DNA of 64,000 nt from Thozetella sp. PMI_491 (GCA_021432635.1 MU270035.1:676801-740800), one strand, 5' to 3'; positions 1 to 11,650 are shown, counted from the first letter of the stretch. Notes: generated by a model not told the origin, from the sequence alone. Made by a program: numbers and translations.

Positions 1-585
1 GGATATGTCCTTCGGCCGGCGTCATGCTGGCAGTTTGGCGAGGTCTGTCGGACTTGTTATGACTGTAGCTGGTTTGATATGTCTGAAACGGCCGGCCGGT
101 ATTTCCCCCCATAATAAGCACCAGCAAGATCAAGACAATGAGAGTTCAATGAAGTGTGGATGATAAAAAGCGTTTATACCAAGAATAGAAAGTGAGCGAG
201 AGATAATGGCAGTTAGACTACGGTCAACTCTGACACGCTTCATTATCATGTATGGAGGAGTAGATCACCCCGGATATTGGGGGCCATTTTTGAACGCGAC
301 AGCCAGATGCACCAGCTACATACACTGCCAACTTCAATCGTATGATAGACAAGGGGTGTATTCACATGTGCGCCTACGTCTCTAGCTTCGCTTAGCTTAA
401 AAATCCCTGCACCGACAGCCAACAGTTGTATTGCGGTACCAAACGCCTTGGCGTTCCCCCTTCTGGCATTTACTTTCCTCCTCCCTCTCTCCTCAGTGCT
501 GGGGGAATGGTGGTGAAAATACCTCAGGCCCAGGTTATATGCCCAAAAGTTTTCCGCCGCACTCACCACTTCGAGTGAAGCAAAC
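1..585. other. Upstream intergenic region
   Basis: No convincing coding sequence. It is the 5' flank of the FAD monooxygenase. A pyrimidine-rich stretch around 465-495 lies about 100 bp before that start, as is common in fungal promoters. Short open frames here have no recognisable domain. Confidence 0.5.
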
Positions 586-2074
586 ATGGAGCCAGTCACG
601 CCGCACAACCCCCATGGACGGCAGCAGTTCCGCGTCGTCATCGTAGGCGGCGGTCCAGTAGGCTTGACAGCAGCTCATGCGCTGAGCAAGGCAGGGATTG
701 ACTGGGTCGTGCTGGAGGCGCGCGACACCGTGACGCCCGAAGATGGCGCCAGCATTATCGTCTACGCCTCGACGCTGCGTGTCTGGGACCAGTTGGGGCT
801 GTTCGAGACCTTCATAGCCAGGGGTGAGCCGCTCGAGACCAACACGAACGTTACGCCGGCCGGCAAACTTTACCACAATGGCACACCAGGGGCCAACTTT
901 GAGATGCTGTGAGTCGTTTCCCGAAAATAAACGTGGCCAACCGGTCTCATTGTCGGTGTACAGACACGGGATAGCGCCCATCATCTTCCATCGTCAGGAG
1001 CTCATGGAAATATTGTACACCACTCTCCCAGCCCACGCCCGGGACCACCGCGTCCTCACGGGTAAGAGGGTGACCGAGTTGTTGCCGGACACCTCGGGAA
1101 TCTCGGTCATGTGTGCTGACGGCACCGTCGAGCGGGGTTCTATCGTCCTGGGCGTCGACGGCGTGCACAGCCAGACGCGAGGCATGATGCGCGAGCTGGC
1201 TCTGTCCTCGCCAGCGCCACCACTAGGCGGGAGATCTCAGATAAACCCCGAGAGGCCGTACGTGGCCACCTATCGCTGCTTGTGGGGGACCTGCCCGCCG
1301 CCTGCCGAGTGCTTGCCCCGCGCCAACAACGACTGCCACGGCCCTCTCCGGAGTATCATGTTCCTGACTACCCAGAAGCGGAGCTGGTTTTTCCTCTACG
1401 AGCAGCTCGAGGACGAGCCTAGGCAAGGGCGCTACGACTACACCCTCGCGGAAAAGGAGGCGATGGCCACACGCTTCACGGACATGCACATTGTCCCGGA
1501 TCTCACGTTTGGACAGGTGTGGCCCACGCGTTGGGCGGATGGCATCTCGGACCTCTACGAGGGCGTCCTCCCAACTTGGTCTTTTTGTGGGAGGGTTGTT
1601 CTTGCTGGTGACGCCGTGCACAAGGCTACCCCCAATATCGGATGGGGTTACAATATGGGCATCGCCGACGTGGCTGTGCTGGTGTCCCTCTTGCGCAAGA
1701 CGGTTCAAACTGCGCCTTTTTCCATCCCGTCATCCGAGGCTCTCGCGGCTGTTTTCTCCGACTACCAGAGCGCTCGGATGGCCGATATCGAGGAGGGTGG
1801 CGTCATTTCTATCAGCGGCATGGCGACTAGGCAGTCGGCGCGACCCCGCCAGCTACTTCCGAACTTGGCCTACTGGCTCGTCGAGACGGTTGGAAATATT
1901 GTCCCTCACTTCGAGTACATTATGACCAAGTACGTCTTGGCAAAGATTATGCGGCGTGGCCGTGTGCTAGACTTTCTCGCCGGCAATGACGACCTATTTA
2001 AAGGGCTCATACCATGGCATTTCCCCATGGACATACACAAGCCGGGGGCTGGGAATGGCTGCGTCCAATCGTGA
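586..2074 (+). CDS. FAD-dependent monooxygenase (PaxM-like)
   Basis: Two exons, 586-908 and 964-2074, joined by a 55-bp intron (GTGAGT donor, CAG acceptor), give 477 residues. The N terminus carries the dinucleotide-binding GGGPVG at residues 21-26. The DG motif (GVDGVHSQTR) is near 170 and the second FAD motif (GDAVHKATPN) near 324. This is the standard class A flavoprotein monooxygenase layout, and the best resemblance is to fungal PaxM/terpenoid epoxidase-type enzymes. These use NAD(P)H and O2 to epoxidise or hydroxylate secondary metabolites. A hydrophobic stretch near residue 408 may anchor the protein to a membrane, as in relatives. Splicing restores continuity exactly where the family has its conserved arginine/histidine segment before the second beta strand. 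The gene looks intact. No terpene synthase or prenyltransferase lies beside it within the window, so its substrate is unknown. Confidence 0.88.
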
Positions 2075-4156
2075 ATAATTTCTGATAGATATGTTACCTT
2101 GCATATAAACAACTATAACAGGTATTTTTATTTACAGCTAATATAAGGGTTAAGAATATCTCAATAGCTAGATAAAGATGTCTGGATAAACTAGTCGCTG
2201 CAATGGTGCTGGCTAATCGGTCAGGATCCCACTGCGGAGCAGCTGCTGTAGTCACGCGTAGTATGAAAAACGGGCACTTTGTACGAGACAAGGGAAGGGT
2301 TATTAGCGGTCTATAGGGTCCCTATGTTTCGTGGCTAATCTCTTTACTATTGTTCAGAGGGGAGAGAGAAGATGTCCATTTTGGTGCTTATAAAAACTAC
2401 TCGTTTATATAGCTAGGGGATCGGCAGTGGTTCGTACTGTAAAAATGTAGATTAAAAGTAGTTACCAGCCATAATTGTAAAGACGCCACGCTAGGGAACC
2501 AGTCCTGAAACCAGCAGGAGACCCTGAGTTGACAAGGCAGACTCTAAGTCAGCATGGCATGCTGCAGGATCGCCACCTGACAATGGAGCCGCTGGAAGCG
2601 GCCTCCTGACTTCGAAGGCACGTAGGAGCCTGACCGGACTTGCTCAGGAAAGCCCTTGGAAAGGGCTAGGAAGCCCAGGGGATTTCCTTATAACATGTGA
2701 GGCCCTCACGTGTTGTAAGGGCCTCACGAATCAGTCCCGTACCTACTATAGCGCTAGCTCGATCCTCCTCTACAATCCTACTGCTTTCATACCTCTTAGC
2801 CTTGCCGGCCGGGCGATGCCCGGCCTTGGATACTGCAGTATTACAATAATTAAGACCTAACCTCTCAACTGCTATGATGCTAAGTAAAAGTATTCATAAC
2901 TAATATAACTGTATAACTATAGATAATGGACGTGTTGCAGTTCGGTTTTCAGTGCTGCTCGCCGTGGCTATACTTTTACCTCTACACATACTCTTGCACA
3001 TGGCTATCCACGAGTCATGCTTGACCACTATGTAGCTAGCCATCGCAGCCCTTCTTTAGCCTTAGTCAATCAAGCTTCTTACATCACACACCGGCACAAT
3101 GATGAGTCAATACTAGATATCTTTTGTCAGCGTGAAGCTTCACCTAATTACAGCTATTCTTGACCGGGCCTCATCAGACTAGACTATAGCAGGACGTATT
3201 ATTGGCAGTACTTATTTCGTAATAAGTTCATTATAAAAATAGGTTAAAAAATTAGAATAAATCTATGGCCTGACTAACCTATTTACCACTAAATCCTATT
3301 AATTATTACATACTATTTTAATTATATCGATCCACTGTAAAAATATATATAAGACGTGCTATCCTAGCCCCAGCTGTTCAAAATAATAATAATCATAGTT
3401 ACCAGTCCCATATTATACGCGAGGTACTGTGTTGCCACGTTCAGGCGGCTTCTACGCCACTGAAGCCCCCGTCTATTACCACCCTACCGCAGGCTAGCCA
3501 TCAAGAGGCTTAGCGTCCGCCTAAAGCGGACAGACATGGCAGAAACCCTCGATTGGAGCCTCAGGCTACAATACGACCCGCCCTTGGACGTAACATACAT
3601 ATGATGTGCCTACGCCCCATGGACTAAGCGGGTCTTGGCTCAGGTAGTGATCGAAGACGAGTATTCACCAGGGCTCACCAGTGAGCTCAGGTGAGCCGAG
3701 AAGAGTAACCAAGTATTTAGGATCACAGCTCCTACCTAGATAGCTCGATTAGTTATTGCTTTTCAGCAATTAATCTAAGTTTGAGACTTATGTGCTTGCA
3801 CTGAGATTCTATGATGCCTACTGTCAACGTACTGCTCCACGCCGTCGCCACCTCTTACCCGTAGGAAGGGTACCCCTATACATCGGAGTGCTAACTATAG
3901 GACCCAGCGTTGTAACTGATATACGTAGGATTTTGATTCTCTAGGAGTAAGCGAAGAAAACACCGTCATGAAAGAATAATATCGCCACAGTGGTCGCATA
4001 CTGTAAGTGCGAGATGGTTCTAGCCAATCAGGAGGCTCCCATTACCAATCCTAGGGAAAATGTTCTCGACTGCGTGGCTCGCGCCCGTGCTCAAGGTAGC
4101 AAAATTAGCCTCGTATTCGCCAGCACGCTCCTTCTAACCCCCTCGCGCATAGGCCG
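2075..4156. other. AT-rich repeat desert, no gene
   Basis: About 2 kb without a believable gene. Most of it is AT-rich with frequent TA-rich words, typical of RIP-decayed repeats. A more balanced island at about 2,475-2,850 is LTR-like (listed separately), and another at about 3,420-3,720 is unassigned. No transposase or reverse transcriptase reading frame survives. Confidence 0.6.
2475..2850. repeat. LTR-like repeat relic, copy 1
   Basis: The segment begins with TGTAAAGACGCC, contains a TATAA-type box near 2,690, then a short hairpin (GTGAGGCCCTCAC / GTTGTAAGGGCCTCAC), then a CAGTCCCGTAC...AGCGCTAGCTCG stretch. It ends near a GTATTACAATA word. The same order of elements (TATA box, GGCCT hairpin, GATTAGTT/CAGTCC word, GTGCTAGC word, ATTGCAATA end) is seen near 12.1 kb and 17.95 kb. 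This suggests one family of solo LTRs or similar terminal repeats. Boundaries are approximate. Confidence 0.35.
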
Positions 4157-4957
4157 TCATCCGAAGTGAGGCCCCCCAGAAAAGTCTTTTTGGTGATGGT
4201 AGTCGTGGTTCGAGACCCCCGCGGCGCTGTCTTCGGCATCGTAGACGGCCGTGATGAGCTCATCCAGAATGGACGAGTCCGAGCGGAGCTTCGTCGCCAC
4301 TGGCAAAGGCACAGTCAAATCTGGCTGTCCTTTCGGTTTCTGCAGCCGCCTTTTCCAATTTCCACGTTTTTGGGGGGCCTGGACCGCTTTCAAAGTTGAA
4401 CCATTGTCGTCTCTTAGCGCGGTAGCTGGCTTCGTTCGCCATAATACACATTTCGTGACCACGAGAATGAAGATCGTGACTAAAGCTACACCTCCTATCA
4501 AACAGTCTCAATCAGTATTTTTTCGAAAGCTGAAGGTTGTCCCATAGGATAGAGACGAGGTCTTAAGCTACTCACCAACAATACCTAGAGCGAGGGACAG
4601 CTTAATGATGCTACCATCATCATCATCATCCATGCCGTCGGTGCCGTTTGATACATTTCCCTCGGTACTCTCTATGTCCTTGTACATACTTGTTGAGTCA
4701 TTGATGAATGGAGATGAGCGAGTCGTCTGAGCTACCGCAGTCTCTGTGACGGTGATGATAGCCTGTAGTGTCGTCGTCGATATTGGACCTATCGACAACA
4801 TATGTAGCGCGCTGGTATGAACCGATTCTAACGATGGCGCGGTGATGGCTGAAGAGGGCGTTGAGAACCGAAAACTTTGACGAATCTCATCTCCATCACC
4901 GTCACTACCGACGCCAGTGGCAAGATCTCCGACGATCAACAGCTCGCGCTTCGGTGC
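4157..4957 (-). CDS. Ser/Thr-rich single-pass membrane protein, 5' end unresolved
   Basis: At least two exons on the minus strand are clear. One runs from about 4957 to 4576 and the other from about 4495 down to the stop at 4157, separated by an intron with a GTGAGT donor at 4575. The first exon encodes a Ser/Thr-rich extracellular-type stretch ending in five aspartates (the CAT repeat at 4615-4632). A single hydrophobic segment (GGVALVTIFILVVTKC) spans the splice. A basic tail of about 95 residues follows. A further upstream exon probably ends at 5010 (GTGAGT donor at 5009, acceptor CTGCAG just before 4957), and a signal peptide should lie beyond it, but I could not place it. The architecture resembles fungal wall-stress sensor-like or mucin-like membrane proteins. 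No named domain is visible, so function is open. Confidence 0.5.
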
Positions 4958-5798
4958 CCTGCAGCAAGATTAATTCCACTGGGCACTAGTCACGGCGCGA
5001 TGCACTCACTCCATCTTCTTAGCAGAATTTTTAGCTTAGCAAAGGTAAGATCTCTATCGTCTACATATAAATATTGTAGAAATGAAAGACAAGGAGAAGA
5101 AGCAGGCTGCTCTAGGATCAGCGCGACCACTCTTTCCTACTGCCAGCACAATGATATATCTGCTGGCAACCCAACTGCTGACGAGCACGGGTGATTACAA
5201 TCGCCTGTTTCATTTTTGCGCTCCCGGAGTCTGTGAGTGCCGCCACCGTGCTGAGAATAGCTAAGGTGTTGCTACTGCTGTTTCGAATCCTGCCAGTTCT
5301 CGGCAAACTATCCAATAACCTAAGCCTTCACGAACATTGCCGAAGCTAGGGTAAATATCCTGAAGCCTTACGGCCTGGAGTCTGGATCCACTCCCCCAAT
5401 TTGATGACCTCTGCCCCTGCAACGCCGATTGCTTTGCCTAGCTCGCTAGAAACCAGTCAAGTCGATTGTGCCTCCTTGTGATGATGCGGTATGCCTGATC
5501 GACAACAGACCATGTAGCACTGCCGCTACGGCAGGCTGAGCCACCCTGGTGACGCGGAGCGAGGTGTGGGTTTGCTCTCGCTACCATTTTGTCGTGGAAT
5601 CTAGGCGATGCAAAGCGCAAACTGCGCCATAGCTAGAGCTAGAGTCAGCGCAAATGCCGTGTAAGGGCTATCAAATTGTGACTACTGGCTTCCTGTTCCT
5701 CCCCTCCACGGTTGCGGGGTCAGAACAACAAGACCTCTACCGTAACGCTGCTGTTGTTCTACACCTTGGGGGCTCCCGTCCTAACCGTCACTCTCGCT
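4958..5798. other. Intergenic, may hold missing 5' exons of the upstream minus-strand gene
   Basis: No independent gene recognised. Minus-strand donor-like sequence at 5009 suggests this stretch contains the signal-peptide exon(s) of the Ser/Thr-rich membrane protein, probably between 5,010 and 5,350. The rest, up to the stop of the DOMON gene at 5799, shows nothing identifiable. Confidence 0.4.
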
Positions 5799-7192
5799 CT
5801 AAACTGTTCGCCCCTTCGATCTGCGGGAGATACAAAACTTAGTCGCAAACATGAGGCAGCAGAACGCCACTGCCATTCCCGCATAACCCCCAATATACAG
5901 TTTCGAAGCATCAGCCAGTTGCAGACCAAGGCCCCCAGCTACAATACCAGCAATGATTAAAGCTCTACCATACCACACGTGGAGGTGGCTAAAGCTACCC
6001 CTTGCGTGATACTTGATGAAATTGCGGTGATGTATGTAGCCCAGCAGCGGTTGCAGCATGAGCAGGCAAGGCACCACGGTCCCAAGTATGGTGTGGGATT
6101 GTTTGAAGAGCTGAAGATGTTTAGCGTCAGCCATCACTCACCTTCGTGCTAGAAGCGGAAAATAATAGTTGCAATAACTCACCACATTATCCTGGAGAGC
6201 AACCTGTACACCGAGACCAAAGCCTACCCACATCAGCACCAAGTTGATGGACTGCCATATTGCGTGCAATTTCCATCTTCCAAAGGCGGGCATAACGGCA
6301 GATCCAAGTGGAAACAAGACCAAAAAGACGGCAGCCATGATAAATCCGTGCGCAGAGACGTTCCAGCTATCAGTCTGGGAGGAGACAACGGTGACACCGC
6401 TGCCACTAGACGAACCGCCACCGCTGGACGAACCGCCACCACTGGACGAACCACTGCCACTTGGCGAAGTACCGCCCGTTTGGGCACCGATGCTGCTCAC
6501 GAAGGGGTTGCTATCGGTAGTAATAGTTGCCTGCGTTAGGTCAAGATTAAACTGGGAGGTGTGGTCGTGTTCTGCGATGCTCGCCGACTGGCTGGACGAG
6601 CCGATGGAGCTGCCGATCTTCCATGCGGCAATCCAAGCTGACGATGTATCGGTCAGGGACAGAGTCCCGCCGCTCCACGACTCGCAGTTAGAACACTTGA
6701 AATTGGCCGTCATTATGGAACCCGACACGCCACTGCCGGCCAGAAGGGTCAGACTCGTTGAGCTCAGCACGCTTGGTGCTGCGTGCGAGCTGGTGTAACG
6801 AGGGCTTATGGTGACGTTGCCCTGGCCGTTCTGATACATGACGAACATGTTGGCGCCAGCCATTCTCGAGCCGATTCCTAGCGAAATCCACTGATACGAA
6901 GTCGGTGCGGTCAACTGGAAGTAGATATTGCCTGAGTTCTGTGCTGCTGAGGTCGTGGGTATGCCGACACTGAAGCACACATTTGTTGCGGGACAATAGG
7001 AGAGGTCGGTGGCCGACGCCATGCTTACAACTAAAAGACAACCCCAAGTGGACTGTTAGTTGCTGAGGCCTCTCTCTCAAGAGGGTTGGAATAATCGTGC
7101 CAAGGTGCTCTCTCTGAGCCCAGTGCTTCTGGAATCGGCAAGGGGAGAGGGAACTTACACGCCAGGGCGGCACAGGCCGTGATCATAGCCAT
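5799..7192 (-). CDS. DOMON-cytochrome b561 membrane haemoprotein
   Basis: Three exons on the minus strand: 7192-7159, 7030-6183 and 6110-5799, giving 397 residues. The tiny first exon plus the start of exon 2 makes a signal peptide (MAMITACAALAFVSMASA). Next comes a DOMON domain of the cellobiose-dehydrogenase cytochrome type, about residues 19-185, with candidate haem ligands Met (SRMAGANM) and His (EHDHTSQ). A Gly/Ser repeat linker (codons around 6,410-6,470) follows. The C-terminal part is a cytochrome b561 bundle of about five helices with the expected histidines (AHGFIM, KLHAIW, SHTILG, HLHVWYGR). Such proteins pass electrons across the plasma membrane, for example in ferric reduction or to secreted oxidoreductases. 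Introns of 128 and 72 bp have GTAAGT and GTGAGT donors, and both joins keep family motifs intact. The electron donor and acceptor are not known. Confidence 0.88.
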
Positions 7193-8718
7193 AGCGAAAG
7201 GCCGCGTGTTATTTCCTTTTTTCTTTAACTTCAGGAAGAATGATAGAGAGAAGGAACGAACTCCAAATGGAGAGAAGTAGATTGGAATAGAAGTTGAGTG
7301 AGAGAAGCAGGGAGGAGGCAAATGGAGAGCGCCGCCTTCACACCACGCTGGTAAATCCGGTAATAACTAGTAGCGCCTGCTACAGTGAAAGGGACGATCT
7401 ATCGGAAGTATCGATGATGGTTAGAGCAGTAGGGAAGTCAAGCCCATCTAAAGATGAAATGAATATCGGAGGAAATCCACAAGAAGGAACTGCTAGGATA
7501 TCGAAAGAGCCCTCGAGGTGTTAAACAACAGCACTGACACAGTAAAGTTCTGGCCATCCCGGGGGGGCCACGCGGAAGCCCCGTCAGGAGTGAGGCGCTA
7601 GTTCCAGCTGGCCATCTGAGGAAGACTTGCTTTGCTTCTACGCATGGGGCGGGCCTGCTCGCCGAACCGTGGCCCGTCACGGAATGGCATCCCTTTACGC
7701 GGACGTACTGGCATGATGCGTAATTGGGAACATCTCATTGGTAGCCAGTCTTACATCGCTCCCGGGCAAACGAAAGCGCTGCACTGTCATGCACCGGGGA
7801 GGGGGGGGGGGGGGGTGCAAACTGTCCCCGGGACGTCTCAAATTAACGACTCCAGGGGGTGAATTCAGGTGGTGGGCGTGAAAGAAACAAAACCATTCTG
7901 GTCACATGGTGGGCGCACTCAGCCAAAGGCGGCTGAGACTAACTATAAGATGGGCTGTTTCAGTCCTGGAGCGCAGCGGCGCCATAATAAGATGATCGCC
8001 GTCGGGATTCCATTACGCGTCCACAGACCAGAGTCGGCGAAGTTCGAGCGCATAAGCCAGACCGTCCTCGAGGCCCGGTAGTCAATTGGTGAGTGCAAAT
8101 GACGGCGGGCTCTTGCGCCAGGCGGGCAAGGCCGCTTATTTAGCGCCGAAGACAGGGCGGCGTGTTCTCTTTTATCGGCTCATGTGGCGTTGTAGGTGGC
8201 CGAGAGCGACGAAATAGCAAAGTATTGTGGGGGCAATAATGTATCCCATAAAAGCTGCCGCGAACTGGCTACCTACTTTGCCCAATCAAGCATCCTTGCA
8301 CCCACCAAACCCAGGGCAACGAATCGACCGTAGGAGGAACGGAATACTTTTGGGTAGGCTGGTAGAGATGGGCGAGGTCTAGACCGGTCCAAAACTGCGC
8401 CTCAGCAGGAGGGGCATAAGGCGGCACCTTAGCGCTAGCCCAGAAGAAGTTCCAGACCAACGCTGATTGGCATGACAGCCCACTATATGCCGCTGCTTTG
8501 TAGGAACCTAGTGAAACGTGTGGCTATTCCTGAACTTATGCTTAGCTTGGGGACGCCGGAGACGGAATCCGGCCTGTGAATTGCCGGCTTTTGTTTAAAG
8601 GAAGTGTGTGTGTAGCCCTGCTCCAGAGGCCTGTCTTACCATCAAGACGCCCAACCGTCCCCTTCAGGCCTCCGGGCTATATGGCCTTAGGCTACGATAC
8701 CGTTGGCCTTGAGCTACA
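7193..8718. other. Intergenic, poly-G tract, no gene
   Basis: Promoter side of the DOMON gene, with a purine-rich stretch at 7,230-7,330. A homopolymer of 15 G lies at about 7,801-7,815, just after a GGGGA. No reading frame in this interval has a recognisable domain or fungal-type splice structure. Confidence 0.5.
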
Positions 8719-9141
8719 CTAGTGGACCCCCCTTCGATGGCCGATGATTTGCCGTGCAGTTCCATGGCAGCAGGGCACACGCAGAGGCGATGATAATTCG
8801 GCCAAACCTGTGCTTTTGGTGGAGAAGATGAAGTTGAACTTGCTCTCCTGCACAAAGTTCGTCTTGGTCAGACTGGCGAGGACCATCGCTATGACGGACT
8901 GGTCCAAATGCTTGGGCGCTAGCTCAGCCAGCAGAGCCTCGGTGTGCGACGCCCGTTCTGACGGTTTCGTCACTACGCACTTGCCAACCGCAACCGTCAG
9001 AGAGGCGATTGATACCAGATTTGCGAGGGGATAGTGCCAAGGGCCCATGAAGAGAACCACGCCGAATATTGTAATTAGATCTCTAGATATGGGCCCGGCC
9101 GTCCTAATTAAGGGTTGCCAGGACATCAGTCCACGGCACAA
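8719..9141 (-). pseudogene. Aldehyde dehydrogenase fragment
   Basis: The minus-strand frame contains a recognisable ALDH core. GVVLFMGPWHYPLANL matches the GVV.I.PWNYP motif, and VVTKPSERASHTEALLAEL matches the V.KPSE...T..L region. A poorly conserved stretch follows where the FDHI.FTGS motif should be. The NAD-binding core is present for only about 100 residues. The N-terminal region, the catalytic cysteine and the C-terminal half are missing. No intron arrangement I tried restores the protein. It is best read as a decayed fragment of an ALDH3/fatty-aldehyde dehydrogenase-like gene. Confidence 0.65.
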
Positions 9142-9248
9142 GGCATCCGTACAGGTGCCATCCTGCTCCTCTCTGTTATTGGAACATGCCGTCTGGCTCG
9201 TGCTTCACGTTCACACTGGCAAGAAACACTTTCGCCTCCGATCTATAA

Positions 9249-9530
9249 CTAACATACACATCTTGAAAAAGGATTGGCGTAATTTAGATATATATACTCT
9301 TGATGCAACCCCAGCCTTTTTGCTTCTGCTTGTCTTTTATCGGCGGCAGAGCGCAGTATTTGCCATACATGCTTGGTGTTCTTTGCTTCCATCCAATATG
9401 GCACCATGAGAAACACGATAAAAGGTCCCGTTCCGGCCAGACCCAGGGCGTTGCCACCATTGCCAGACACGGCATTCACTACGTTCTGAGAGACGAAATT
9501 ACTGTCCGCCGGGGCTCCTCGATCGATGCC
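9249..9530 (-). pseudogene. FAD-linked (BBE-like) oxidase C-terminal fragment
   Basis: The minus-strand frame reads NGGNALGLAGTGPFIVFL, followed about 35 residues later by GLHQEYIYLNYANPF. The order and spacing match the C-terminal substrate-binding part and BBE domain of fungal FAD-binding PCMH-type oxidases (6-hydroxynicotine oxidase/berberine-bridge-like). The N-terminal FAD domain with its bicovalent flavin site is absent upstream, and the end is truncated after NPF. It lies just upstream of the aldehyde dehydrogenase fragment on the same strand, so this looks like a decayed metabolic gene pair. Confidence 0.6.
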
Positions 9531-9649
9531 TTCAATATGGAGTATGGGTTCGACTCATCCCGCCAGGTCTCCATGAAGAACCTGATGGTGCATTCGTCGA
9601 CCTGGGTGCGGAATGTCAAGTATCCGTGGTATGATCCTAGCGGGTAGTG

Positions 9650-10698
9650 GCCAACGATGCTATCCTATCCGTCTGTTCCATCTGGTTAGTAGGTCCTGTC
9701 GTGTCTGCCAGAGGAGGGATTTCATAAAGCTTTCCTAGGATCGGATGCTGCCGCGCGGGCGACGGTTCAAGATGCTCCATGTCGATGTGCCATAAGATGA
9801 TATATCCACCGAGCCTGGTAGTTGGTAGCGCTAAATATGATAGAAGCATCAACATTGCTGACATTATCGTAGTCGTATTCGACGAAGATATCGATGAGAG
9901 CGTCACCGTGGTCCCACGTCCAACTCATACCTCCCTCTCACATACCTTCATAGGGAATAGATGCTAAGTTCTAATTCGGTGACAACCTCAAAGTTTGCGC
10001 TTCCACCACGATGTGATTTGTAAAGATCGGCGCGTTTTACCCTTAAAAGACGCCTCATCCCAAGTGGACCCGCCGAGTAGAGCTGTAATGGTGCGCTAGT
10101 TATCATATTTGCGAAGAGCGGGCATGGCACGGTCGCTGCGATAATGTGGGGTCTTTTCAGGCACGCCTAGGAGAACCTATTGGATTTTCTCCTTGGCCAA
10201 CGCTGGCTATGAGGTATGTGTAGGTGTGTGCTTGATGTGTCGAGCGCTCCTCATTTTACTATCGTTGCTATTAATGTTGAGTTAACTCACTTGCTAGCTA
10301 AGGGTCAGCGGTGTTTTCACCGGCGATTTCTAGCTCTGGCTGGCACAGCTATAGGTAATTGTGAGATGTGGTTAGGAATCAGGAATTGACCAGATAAGCA
10401 CTGGGGAAATACTAGACTCGGTAGTCGTCGCCGCTTCTACCGCTGCCCATGCCGTTCGCATCCGATGCCACATCTAGACACACTGATGCTGGACCGAGTT
10501 CGATGCTGCAGATTCCATAAAAAAAACAGTATGTGTCATGGTTTAGACTACCGAATTTGGCTGGCGTGGAGCTGCGGCTTTCCGCAGTCCAAACCCATCT
10601 GACTAAGTATATGTGTGTCGTCGTGGATGTACCTCTTGGCGCTCACGATACCCGCTTAGGGCCACCAGACTAGCTATAGCTAGAACTTAGGCTGCCAA
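9650..10698. other. Intergenic, nothing identified
   Basis: Mixed-composition DNA after the oxidase fragment. Short open frames on both strands have no recognisable motif. It may contain further decayed gene remnants, but I cannot support any. Confidence 0.4.
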
Positions 10699-10924
10699 TA
10701 ACGTAATCCACAAGTGGGTGGATCATTGGATCACTTCAAAACATAACATATAAAATCAAGAATTTCTTAGCTTTCTAACACCGTTAAGTCATACTTGAAG
10801 ATTATATAACTTTTATTTAGTGTTTTATACAAGTATTTATATCTATTAAGATTTTATTTGGAAATTTAAAATATTTTTCAGTGAAGTTATTAGGAAAATA
10901 AATATAAGTAACGTAATCCACAAG
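10699..10924. repeat. 16-bp direct repeat bounding an AT-rich segment
   Basis: TAACGTAATCCACAAG occurs at 10699-10714 and again at 10909-10924, about 210 bp apart in the same orientation. The DNA between them is strongly AT-rich. Both copies are preceded by TA, the target dinucleotide of Tc1/mariner/pogo elements, and the second continues CGAACCGCCCACCC in the manner of a DNA-transposon terminus. The first copy continues TGGGTGG. This is probably two transposon ends or nested relics. Confidence 0.4.
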
Positions 10925-11423
10925 CGAACCGCCCACCCAAAATCCTACCTAAATCAACGGTTTTAACATCTTTATAAAACTGTCACGGCGAGGATCACTG
11001 GCGCAGTACGGGACTGGTTGACCATACTCTAGTAATAGACTAAAAGACTCTAAGATGGATATCAAGGAAGAGGAAGCAGCGAATGCTCCCCAGCTCTGAT
11101 CAGGGGTATATTGAGAACGGGGAGCAGGAAGCAGAGCACGTGCGGAACAACCCACACACAACACCACCACCATACACTCCGTAGCCTAGTAGCCACAGCG
11201 CGGAGCCAATACCACGATCTTGCGATCCAGTTCGTAGGTAGGGCCGTTGAAGCAGCGTAAGTCTAGTGGTACGTGGGAGAGGGCATGCTTATGCGAGATC
11301 CAACAAGTGCTGGGCTCTGACCAGGGCAGGATGAACACGTAGGAATGGGGCGAAGCCCCGTAATGGCCGTAATGAGTGGTCTTGTGGTTGGTCTTGTCTA
11401 AGGAAACGAATGTATGAAGTTGA

Positions 11424-11650
11424 TTGATGATAATGGATATCTTAAAATCTGGATGTCTGGATGATCCTCCTCCCTGGGGTAGGACGGCATCCCTTAGCTA
11501 CTTATACAAATCGAGCTGGTATGGCCTGATCAGACCAGGGTCTAAATCCAACACTCAGCTCCTCCAGTACCAGGGCCACGCTGGGCGAAAAGAAAAATCC
11601 ACTGACTACCCCCAGCTCAATATCCAGAGAGCTAGGGCCTCTGGGCGCCC
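11424..11650. other. Unassigned repeat-region sequence
   Basis: Balanced-composition segment leading into the first copy of the RIP-diverged repeat. It has open frames on both strands, but none shows a transposase, reverse transcriptase or host-protein motif. It is probably part of the same mobile element as 11,651-11,785. Confidence 0.3.

Noticed and set aside
4206-4216. B-box-like GGTTCGAGACC suggesting a tRNA
   Set aside because: No A-box, stems or terminator at the proper distances. It lies inside the coding exon of the Ser/Thr-rich protein.
9480-9655. Plus-strand frame with an apparently protein-like stretch (FNMEYGFDSSRQVSMKNLMVH)
   Set aside because: It overlaps the minus-strand oxidase fragment, has no recognised family and could not be extended by splicing.
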